DNA from: Endothia cerciana
Taxonomy: Eukaryota; Ascomycota; Sordariomycetes; Diaporthales; Cryphonectriaceae
Direction of reading: 5' to 3'
DNA length: 64,000 nt
NCBI GenBank assembly: GCA_026119935.1
Contig: JALRMH010000007.1
Span: forward strand, 735,097 to 799,096
A program made the position numbers and the translations under genes. Numbering within the stretch: the first letter of the stretch is position 1; each line of letters opens with the position of its first letter. The notes under the pieces were generated by a model. It was not told where the DNA came from and searched no databases. It saw only the letters and a list, made by a program, of their open reading frames with translations. Positions 11,979 to 20,937 of this stretch are shown here, one piece after another.

Positions 11979-12404
11979 AAGCTTATTGTTAGGAGTTGGT
12001 GGAGCTGTAATTATGATCAGCAGGCACGCCGCTTTCTTGCGTTCAAGTTCAGAATCTTAGCCGGCCTAGGCTACAGTGCTATTAGACAATCACGCCTCCT
12101 TGGCGAAAAGCTGCCTGTCTAATACAAAGTACTATAGTATATAGCATTGAGGAGCGAAATACATTAGGCAAAAGGATTAGATTTGTACTTGTACCCCGAT
12201 GGAGCGGATTAGATCCAATTTCCTGGTTCCCGTATCCTGCCACCCGGTTCCCGATTCCCGGCTCCGTCTTTCCGTACTTGAACGTAGTCCTCCGAGGTCT
12301 CTGTGCTCCGTAAATGCCCTCTATTTCCCATCTTGACTTTTCTTGATAATTTCTAGAATTGTAGACACTAGAAAAAGCGGTATCAGATTATAATCCAACT
12401 CCGT
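11979..12404. other. AT-rich intergenic stretch
   Basis: No gene recognised. The sequence leads into the tRNA-like fragment at 12405. Confidence 0.4.
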
Positions 12405-12437
12405 GCAAGGTTATGGGTTCAATTCCCACTGCGTTTA
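12405..12437 (+). pseudogene. tRNA-like 3' half
   Basis: Bases 12413-12437 match the T arm and acceptor 3' strand of the tRNA at 8161 except for G-to-A at the first T-stem base and CC-to-TT in the acceptor. The B box GGTTCAATTCC is intact. No matching anticodon arm is visible upstream. A T-rich tract and a G run follow. It is either a decayed tRNA copy or the head of a tRNA-derived repeat. Confidence 0.6.
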
Positions 12438-12492
12438 TTTATTATTTTTTGGGGGGGGGGGGGTTTGTTCTTCCAGCTGTTGCTCTTTGTTA

Positions 12493-12530
12493 AGTCTAAG
12501 CACCCCATTCCGATCACCCCGGTCAGCCAC
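12493..12530 (+). repeat. left terminal inverted repeat
   Basis: Thirty-eight bases complementary to 13505-13544 apart from two single-base insertions in G runs of the right copy. TA precedes it. Confidence 0.85.
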
Positions 12531-12553
12531 ATCAAATATATATATATATATAT

Positions 12554-12840
12554 TAGTTTTATCTACTTTTCTGTTTTGTTCAACCACTATAATACAATCC
12601 TCCTTACTAGTAAGTAATTCGATATCGCTCTCTTTATTCTGATTATCTTCATTTTGATTAACTGCATTTTAAGCCTTCTGTATAGCCTTAATATCTGCAA
12701 ACTTCAAATTTAGGCTTATATCAACCTTTCTTCTTTTTATAGGCCTAGAAGCCTCAACCTGTCCTTTTGATGCTTTATTTTCCTCTAGGGCTTTATGTAA
12801 TGATGCACTGCCAAAGCCTGGGCTCTGAAGGTACACAAGG
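12554..12840 (-). pseudogene. transposase C-terminal remnant
   Basis: Read on the minus strand, this gives a continuous frame with a basic patch (SRPIKRRKVDISLNLKFADI) followed by a single stop and then an acidic tail (ESDIELLTSKEDCIIVVEQN). A KRRKV-type basic block followed by a short hydrophobic/acidic end is what I expect at the C-terminus of Fot1/pogo transposases. The internal stop is TAA where CAA would fit, consistent with a C-to-T change. The DNA-binding and DDE parts are absent. The position inside the inverted repeats supports the call. Confidence 0.6.
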
Positions 12841-13504
12841 GGTTTATGTTAACAGAGGCAGGGTAGAGGCTCGTTCCTGGGCAATACTATCAATCCAAGT
12901 GCGATCACTAGCGATTACGCTACTGTGAGGATGAGGATCCAAACAATAGTTAGATTGACGACTGAAGAGCACTAAAGAGATCTATCTAACAGTAGGAAAT
13001 ATCTGTCCTTATATATCCCGCTCTTCAGTAGGGTTCGTCTGGCTCGTCCGACGAGTCCAGCGATCCCATGGTGTGTGGCTCCTCTGGCTCGTCTGGCGAG
13101 TCCGGCGAGTCACCCTCCTTTATAACCCCAACCGAAACCCTAACCCTTGGTTATGTAAACGTGCTGTTGACTGTTGGAGTCTCTGACAGCTGGTCCTTGT
13201 TGCTCGTGACCTGTTTCGTGACCTGCATGTTGGATAGGTCATAACACTTTGCTGAGATATAGCACTTAAGTGATAGGTTTGCAAGCCTGTTAAACGATTC
13301 TGAATAGTTGTATAAGGAATTCCTTATTCCTTAAAGCTTTCTGAATAGAAAGGCCTGTCCTAATAGCATGAATCGCCTGATCGATGTCAGATTCGGCTTA
13401 GGGCTTCACTATACTATAATTGATCTATAATAGAAGTTTCAGATAAAAGGAAAAAGAAATGATGAAGAAAATTGAAAATATATAGAGGGTGTTGAAACAG
13501 CAGT

Positions 13505-13544
13505 GTGGCTGACCGGGGTGATCGGGAATGGGGGTGCTTAGACT
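13505..13544 (-). repeat. right terminal inverted repeat
   Basis: The reverse complement matches the left repeat at 12493-12530. TA follows at 13545-13546. Confidence 0.85.
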
Positions 13545-13546
13545 TA

Positions 13547-13928
13547 ATATATGGAATACTTTGCTTGATCATAATTGTTACGGTGCTGCTGTGAATACTT
13601 TTAAATGCAGCAGGATCCTTCCATCACATATCTCTAATTATGTCCTTACTTCCTAGATCCTCATCTTTTTCTTTTCTTTTTCTTCTTTTCTTGTTGGTGG
13701 GGGGGGGGGGCGTTCACTCTCGGTCCAGCAGCTGGCCCAAGCTTCCCTCTCAAAACGGCAAGCGGTGAAACGCCTAGGTTCGTGCCGCGCTGGCAACTGG
13801 AGGAAATGCCACATTGACTTTCAGATGCTCAACCCCGAGGCGCGTTCTTGCTCCTGCACGGACACATCTGCCACCCTACTCAACGGCCACCCTTGCACTC
13901 GTAGTCTTATGATACTCGAAGCAGAACC
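13547..13928. other. intergenic, upstream of bos1
   Basis: No gene seen. A pyrimidine-rich stretch (13660-13695) is followed by a long G run at about 13698-13710. The presumed bos1 promoter and leader lie here. Confidence 0.4.
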
Positions 13929-14875
13929 ATGGTTAGCGGGCCTGCCCTGCCATCTTGTCCTTGGTAATTCAAGCTGACAATAGAAAAGAACACGACCTTC
14001 AACAGTGCTCTCAAGCAGAGCACCTCCATCCGTAAAGACCTGTCCACCCTTTCCTCGCAGCCCCTCGCAACGGCAGCGTCCACCGACTCCGCCGCCCCCT
14101 CCTCCGCAAATGCCCTCAGCCCCGCCGCGCTGGGCTCCCTCTCCGCCTCCCTGACCGCCTTCCAGAGGACCATCGACGAGTACAACTCCCTCGCGAAGCA
14201 GGAGCTAAACCCGGCGAAGCAGGAGAAGGCCTACGAGCGCATCCGCAACTTCCGCACGGAGCTGTCCGAGTACCGCCGCGGGTTCGAGGCCATCAAGAGC
14301 GCGCGAGATGAGGTCCTTCACAGCCAGAGCCGTAACGAGCTGCTGGGCAGGCGGCCATACGCCAATGACACCCCCGAGAACCCCTATGCGAACAGCGCCG
14401 GCGCGTCGTCGTCGTCCCCGTCTGCATTTGGTGGTGGACATGTAAGGAATACGAGCGGCGGCGGGGGCGGCGGGGGCTTCGGCGTCGGAGGCGACAATGT
14501 CGCGCGGGAGGAGCACGCGCTGAGGGAGCAGAACTTCTTCGCGGGGGCGAATTCGGCGCTCGACGAGTACATCGCGCGTGGGCAGGCGGTGCTGGGTGAT
14601 CTGGGCACGCAGAGGGAGATGCTCAAGAATACCCAGAAGAGGTATGTTCCATGCCAAGGAGGGGCGGAGCCGGCGGAGTGGGCTCCGGCTTGGTGCTTCT
14701 GGACTTGCCGCTGACTTTTTGACCTAGGCTGTACTCAGTGGGGAACACGTTGGGCGTGTCGGGTGACACCATCCGTATGATCGAACGCAGGGCCAGAGAA
14801 GACAAGTGGATATTCTGGGCGGGTGTGGTGATCTTTTTCCTGTTCTGCTGGCTGGTCCTACATTTCCTGAGATGA
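13929..14875 (+). CDS. bos1: Golgi/ER Qb-SNARE Bos1
   Basis: Membrane-anchored SNARE for ER-to-Golgi vesicle fusion. Exons 13929-13931, 13989-14641 and 14728-14875 give 267 residues. The N-terminus reads MNTTFNSALKQSTSIRKDL, as in fungal Bos1. Reaching it requires a first coding exon that is only the ATG, followed by a 57-nt intron (GTTAGC donor, GCTGAC branch) ending at the second of two nearby AGs (13983, 13988). The second intron (86 nt) has GTATGT, CTGAC and CTAG signals and restores TQKRLYSVGNTLG. The SNARE motif (about residues 180-245) includes the Gln in LGTQREMLKNTQKR and the conserved DTIRMIERRARED; a single C-terminal membrane segment of about 20 residues ends in LHFLR. A Ser/Gly-rich linker precedes the SNARE helix. 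It converges with the thiamine pyrophosphokinase gene 213 bp away. Confidence 0.88.
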
Positions 14876-15087
14876 CCTGTCTATTCCCGGGGCTCATTCC
14901 GTCGAAGGCCCGGAGGGCTTGAGTGGGTGATACCACATGCATGAGCAAGGCGTTCAGGGTTTGAAAACGGGACTCTTGTTTGAGGAAGGCATACCTGGCG
15001 GCGATTATGAATCTATGGGAGTTCTGAATCTATGGGCCCTTCTTCTTTGCAGAGTCCACCCCCCCGCTGTTCTATGACGCGACCTCT

Positions 15088-16059
15088 CTAGCCTTTCAGG
15101 GCAATCGTGAAGAGTACATCCTTCGTCGTCTCAACCTCGACAATCTCTGTCTCCGGCAGCACATGATTACTCGTGCTCATCATGCCACCGAACTCCGTCT
15201 TCCAATCCGTCACATCCCACTCCAACCCCTTCAAAGAGATGAGGCTCGGCTCCTTGATCGGGATAATGCCCACGTGCTTCCCGAAAACGTCCTCTGCGCC
15301 CTTCTGCCTGACGTGGATGCGATGACGTCCCGCCTTCAGCAAGAACGTCAACGACTCCCCGCTCACGAGGAACATCCGGCCCTCAGCGTAGTCCGGGTCC
15401 GTCTGGAAGAGGTACAGGTGGTGCAGCTGACTCAGCCCCTGGTCGACGCGCCCGCCAAGGCCGCCCATGGCCACGATGTCAACCGGTCTGCCCGTCCGAG
15501 GAGCGAAACTGGCGCGGATGTACTTGACGGCCTTGCCGAAATCTGTGGAATACTGATCCGTCTCGTGGACGACCCGAGTGGGCCTCGAGCTTGTGGCCGT
15601 GGTGAAGTAATGCCGCGCCTCCTCGGTGATCGAGTCCAGGTCCCCTATGATGACATCCAGGTCATCCTGAGAAGGCCATCAGATTTACATGCACCCTTTC
15701 CCTCCACAATCCAGAGTCAAGCGAGGGGACGAGATGGGCAGAAGACGTACGAACATGCCTCCCCCATTCCGCAGCTCCTGACCGGCTCGCAGGAGACGAT
15801 CTGCACCTCCGTCTGCTGCCACCCTTAAGGACGCTGCGATCCTCTCAGCTCGGCAAATCGGCACCCTTGCAGGTGAACAGGGGGAGAAGGAGGAGGCCCA
15901 CTTACAGTTCTTCCACAGGATCTTCAACGTGTTCAGGTCTCGCAGCGGTTGGTTGAGGATGATCAGGGCGAGCCGGGGTGCCGGGTTGTCGTCGCTGTCG
16001 GTCTCGGCCCGCTCCCGCAGCATGTGGGCCGGGTGCCATTCAGTCGGGTCGCCCATCAC
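15088..16059 (-). CDS. thi80: thiamine pyrophosphokinase
   Basis: Transfers pyrophosphate from ATP to thiamine, making the cofactor thiamine diphosphate in the cytosol. Exons on the minus strand are 16059-15906, 15848-15751 and 15666-15088, giving 276 residues. Intron 1 (57 nt) has a strong GTAAGT donor; intron 2 (84 nt) has GTACGT and TTCTCAG. Joining gives ILWKNSERIAASLRVAADGG, then ELRNGGGMFDDLDVIIGDLD. Typical motifs are PRLALIILNQPL near the start, VAADGGADRL, the substrate-binding DLDVIIGDLDS, and HETDQYSTDFGKAV. The C-terminal domain (SGESLTFLLKAGRHRIHV onward) is complete. The start could also be the second Met of the MMGD pair. The intron-1 acceptor is inferred from phase. The gene converges with bos1. 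Confidence 0.9.
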
Positions 16060-16981
16060 CTACCTGTGTGCAGGATCTGCAAACACCGGCCTAAAAGTTT
16101 CAGAATGGGGGTAATGCAGGGGATGTGTTGTCGTGCCGGTGGCCTCGCCGGTTGGAAGAATGAAAAGAACCTGCCGCCGGTGGACTAGGCGGATGAAGAG
16201 TGGAGCTCCCGAGGCTGTCTCGAATTTCTGACTAACGGAAGCCTTCAGCCAGGAGAGACCGACGATCGACCTCGCGCAACCCACTTGGTACAAGAGAAAT
16301 CAGAGGATTGGAGACAGTCCACACTGTTCACCATTCCAACATCCTATGCTTCGGCGGAAAGCATTGGCAGGACGTCCTGCGGGTCGCGCCATATCCTGAA
16401 AGACCTGACAGTACACCCGATGTTCTGAACCTCAGCCCAGGTCCAGGCTCTCCTTGATGGAGTAGAAGGCAGTCCTGCCAGAATGAAAACCCGTCTTCAT
16501 GGCTTGTGCTCTTGTACTTCTATGTTGCAGGGCCCAGATTGTCGCATAGTCCCCCAGCCCGGTACTACATAATCGAGCGCGCCTGGGCGGTCGTGACCTT
16601 CCAGTGGCTCAACCGATCCTTGTAGAGGGCTCAACAGGAGTCCACTGGGGTGTGAGGCGCAGAGACAAGACGGTCCCCGTAGTCCGCTGTTACACGTACT
16701 CATCACCCATAATAATAAATAGTCGCGCTCACATGCGTTTTCACACTCGCAGTCACGCTGGCTCCCAGATCCCTGGCGGCAACTGTACGGACATCCATAC
16801 CCGCATTCGCATTCGCAACCAGTGATCTTCTGCAGGGTTGCTGCCGCAGTCCCTTCCCGAGTCACTGTCAGGTGCAGGATGCTCGTAGTCTTGTTGAGAG
16901 GTCATCAGTCCTGAAAATCTGGAAGTCCGAGCAGACGAAACCCTAGCAAGATAGGAAGATATCACGCATCAAGACTGATCA
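16060..16981. other. intergenic, no gene seen
   Basis: Contains the upstream region of the thiamine pyrophosphokinase gene on its left side. Between about 16720 and 16825 there are short alternating motifs (CACTCGCAGTCAC, CGCATTCGCATTCGCA). Open frames up to about 120 codons exist but lack motifs and splice structure. Confidence 0.4.
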
Positions 16982-17640
16982 TCAGGACTTCCCCGCTTCA
17001 CTTAGCTCATTGCCTTTCCCAGATGTGTGCTCTGGCATCATCTTCAACAGGACATCCATCAATTCCCTCTGACTATCCAACACCTTCCTCTGAGAGTCGA
17101 GAATCCGATCTGTGTTCAAGCTTAGAGATACTATCAGCTCTTGTTGGCGCGGGATACTAGCATTTGGCTTCACTCTTTGAGGCTCCTCCAATAACGTTCT
17201 AATCACCTATATTAACTAATCAATGATCTCTTATTCCGCTAGGTTAGGCTATAGTTGCCTTCGCGACTATGGTTTTTGACCTTGGATATATATAAGTACG
17301 TTTCTGTACAGGATATATTTATACAACATACGAAAGGTACAGCCTAGTCCATGTCATGTCCATTCTAATAGCAGTTGGCACAAGCGCCCTTTGTGGCAGC
17401 ATGTACACTAGAAACAGAAGAGGTGATACATTCCGTCCATAGCCCTTGGTGTCTAGTACACCGCGAACATGGGTTGGGAACCGTATCACCAGATATTTGA
17501 ATCAAGCATGCTGTTATTTCTGGGGGTCTTATTGTATTAAGTCGACTGCGGGAGTTTTTATTGAGCTCGAGCTTGCGTTTAGCAGGTAATGGGAGGAGTT
17601 CTCGAACGACGACCGATGTCGGGAATTGTATATTGGGCAC
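16982..17640 (-). pseudogene. DUF3716-like zinc-knuckle relic
   Basis: On the minus strand, the frame from 17640 contains a cysteine pattern typical of fungal DUF3716 proteins: VPNPCSRCTRHQGLWTEC, then GACANCY. It stops at 17365, just where the family normally continues with a CSFR-type ending. About 150 bases further on, the frame 17206-16982 resumes with a coiled-coil-like, Leu-rich segment (DRILDSQRKVLDSQRELMDV) that may be the C-terminus. No donor site lies before the stop, so an intron does not rescue it. The role of this family is unknown to me. The AT-rich setting suits a decayed copy. Confidence 0.5.
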
Positions 17641-20600
17641 GTATTGGCGGGCTGTGTCAGCAGTTGCTGAACGATATTAGCCAAGTAAAATTATGGAGGA
17701 TTCATTATTAGGAACGTACAGTTCAGGAGCGACCGGACACTTGTGATTGTATCGGGGAGTCGAAGACGACGCCATAGATAAAGACAAATATCAGTATATA
17801 TCACAGTAGCAGTTATCACGGCCCCTGCGGCGCGGGGTAGCGGGACAGGGTCACAGGCGGGGAACGACTACCGGTGTCAAGGGGTTCACATTGGTAGTGG
17901 ATTGGTCTGTTCAAGCGTCTCAGGACCGATGTCACGGTAGCAGGCAGGCTGTTCAGACAAGACGTAGCTCTAAGAGCTACGATACAGGACGGGGCAGGTC
18001 AGGACGGGACGTCCCGCGGTCCGGAACAGGATTATGCAATCCGAGCCCTGGCCCTCAAGACTAGGGTCCCAGTAGGAGCTCTACCAAGTTCCGTTAACTC
18101 TAGATTGCAACAGCGGAAGAAGTACGGTATAAGGTAAGATATACCGAAGGGTGCCCCTGCATGGCATCTCCCCTGATGCCCAGCCTCAATAAGCGCCACC
18201 CGTAGAGTTAGATGAAAAATAACAACACGTTCTCTTCTGCCTTCCTTTGATCAGGTGCGACGTATCGTCGTCTTTGCTCTTAGGGCCTTGTGGCCTCCTT
18301 ATTTTGTTGCTCCTTCTTGCACGTTCACGCTAGGGTTGCTAGAGCCCTCTGCCACCTTTGCTGGGTGTCATTCTCCTCGCGCGGCGGGCGCCCCAGCTCT
18401 GATTCACAGTCTTATGTACCGTTGGAATACGTCCGGAGCAGAGTATTCCTGTTTACTGACTACAAACGGCTAGAGGACTTGCTAATCTGGAAGTTATTTT
18501 CCTCCGCCTTCCACATCATTAACCTTTCTTGAAGAGGAGGAGTATGGGTACTTCGACACGTGGGATTCGACCAATCCCTCCTCTCAATCTTTTATCAGCT
18601 AAATCCCCCCTCCCCGGAATCTCTGCTCTGAGATAGTATTTAGAACACTCCACTCCGGGCAAGACCGCTCCCGGTGCGTCCTCCCCTCCACTGAACCATG
18701 GATCTTGTGAATACTAAATAGTCTACTCTTTAATCTAATACAGCAATATTCATTGTATACTGGTACTATCTCAGGTTCAACTCATCGGACTAGAGATCAA
18801 AACTTGAGAAACGGCTTTTAACATCGAACAAAGCTGGTATAAAAGGCCTCAAAGTAGCTTAGTATGATGGTTAGAGATATTAAAATATAGTGAGACTTCG
18901 TCAAAAAGGTCGAGAAAATCGATGGCCAGACTCTATATGTAGCGCTGAGTGTGAGCTATGGTGTCTGTTCACTCTCTGGGCAGAATTCAAGATCTCGTCC
19001 CAGGGCCCAACCTGTTTCGTGACCCTAGAGAAGTCGTGCGCTGCTTGACAGTCTCGGGCTCATAGATCCGACTGCGAGGCGAGCGCAAGTATCCAGGTGC
19101 AGTTTTACAATTTTTCTTTCAATCTTTGACTGTTGAAAACAAGTGTATGAGTAGCTGTGTTTGGCAACAATTCGGAATCTGCTCATCATCAGCATTATCA
19201 AATAAGATTATGAATCTTTCGCCCACAGCAGTTTCTGCCTCACAGCGACCTAAGAATTCTTCAAGTGATTCTGGACGGAAGGGGGGAATAAAGGTACGGA
19301 TGGAAATCTACGAGGAAACTTATCTCCAGTTGTGCAGGCCAGCTGCTTTGTACGGAGTAAAATCGCCCGTATATCCTCTCTCTGGGTGGACTGTATAGCT
19401 TCTGATATGATGCTTGCACGACTCTGGCCTACTAATGTGCGTCAATAGCGGACCTCTGATGACAATGGCTCATAGTCACCCGACCAGAGGTTGCAATGTA
19501 GAATGAGCAAGCAGTCTCATGGCTGCCGGGAATTAGCCGGGAGTTGCTGATGCGTGGTCTCGATATCCGACCTCTATATCCGTAATCAACGTCATCGTGA
19601 GTCTCGTGAACTCGTGCGCTGCGTGACGGTCTGCAAGGTCGCTCAGTAGTATGCGGTAGACAAGCGCGCATTCTTTTGAAGTAGTTTCCTCGAAAGGGCC
19701 GATTCGGATGCGGGGGGAAGTGGACCTATTCCCCATACCATCAGGTGCTGTCCTGGCACAGCATTAAAAAAATTTGCGGAGGTGGACCTGGAGAAGGAAA
19801 GGCGTTGGTTCGTCCCAAGAAATATCCACCTTTCCCCGGTTCAACATCGGCAGTGCCGCCTTCGGCCAATATCCGGCTAAAGGCATCCCATCGTCAAACC
19901 ACGGAAGAGAACGGAAGACAGAAGATTGTTCGATATCACGATCTCTGCTAATAGTTCCCCCGGGACCGGTTTCCCTCTCCACGCAATGCATGCAGCCTGG
20001 TGGGATGCTGTCGCTGTGATCACGAGAATCCCTCCTTTCCAGGCTCAACCTCCCTGCGCTGGGTCGCGGCAGAGGCTGTTCAATAAGGTCCGTTCCCCCA
20101 GGCAGTGTGAAATTGGCTGTCGCAGGTGTCTCCGTTCTGACCTGGAGAGCGGCACCAAGCAGTAATTAGTGCATTGATGAGGCTGACATCCCGGCTCATC
20201 AGAGACTTGGTCAGGACTCGATTAAAATGGGATTTCCCGAAGCGGGTTCCCGGCGGAAATCTGTGTAAGTCGCTGGTCAGTGCCGACGCTACGGATCTGT
20301 GGGGAACAACGCCAGGATGTGGTATGCTCTAGTACCAGGAACTCCATGCTCGGCTCCAGTTCCAAAGCCCACCTCCGCAACTAGTAGTCCATGTAGTCCA
20401 CACTTCCCCCACAAAGTATATTGCCCAGGCCTTGGAGGGTCCACACAAACACAATTCTTGGTCGTCAAGGTCTTCCCGTGATAACATCGGTCCTACATAA
20501 GGTTGCATGCACGAGCCGACCCACTGTCCGAACCCCTCACGGCGTGCTGTACCCTACGCAGTACCGGTCCGGCAACAGCACTGACTTTACCCACATCTCC

Positions 20601-20937
20601 GACTCGTCGTGATCCGAGGAACTAGGCGGGGACGCTGGTATACCCACCCCAAGGCAGCTGACCGCTAGAATCTTGCTGAAGGCGCCTCGGCTGCGGGGCG
20701 AACCATGTAGACATGCCATTCGTGAGTCGCTCACCGGTTGTCGGGCTTACATGACTACATCGTCATCTTATCCGGACGGCAGCTTGGAAGGACAGGCAGG
20801 GATGGTTGTAGATGGGGTGGTTCATGGCAACGGCCGGCCAGAGATATAATGCCGATGCCACCGCCGCTTGCCAGACATGATGGTTGGTTCTGGTGCCACC
20901 CGAGTCTTCCTCCCCGTACCGCCATCAAGAAATCACA
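17641..20937. other. gene-poor intergenic region
   Basis: No gene recognised. The left part (to about 19.7 kb) is AT-rich with frequent stops. A motif of about 22 bases, TCGTGCGCTGCKTGACRGTCT, occurs twice (about 19033 and 19613), suggesting remnants of a dispersed repeat. The last 700 bases form the upstream region of the beta-glucosidase gene. Confidence 0.4.
20299..20698. promoter_or_regulatory. possible CreA carbon-repressor sites
   Basis: Three hexamers fit the fungal CreA/Cre1 consensus SYGGRG: GTGGGG at 20299-20304, GCGGGG at 20626-20631 and GCGGGG at 20693-20698, all 240-640 bp upstream of the beta-glucosidase start. Such hexamers occur by chance in GC-rich DNA, so this is only suggestive of glucose repression. 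Confidence 0.25.

Larger units (their letters stand above)
12493..13544 (-). mobile_element. pogo/Fot1-type DNA element, internally deleted
   Basis: A 1052-bp element bounded by near-perfect terminal inverted repeats of about 38-40 bp and flanked on both sides by the dinucleotide TA (12491-12492 and 13545-13546), the target duplication of Tc1/mariner elements. The termini start AGTCTAAGCACCCC, close to Fot1/pogo termini as I remember them. Inside, on the minus strand, only the end of a transposase-like frame remains, so it is non-autonomous. It carries repeated GGCTCGTC/CGAGTCC blocks near its right end (about 13037-13112). The orientation given is that of the transposase remnant. Confidence 0.8.

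Noticed and set aside
13128..13143. Telomere-like AACCCTAACCC
   Set aside because: Fewer than three units and internal to a transposon; also seen near 24172. Too short to indicate a telomere.
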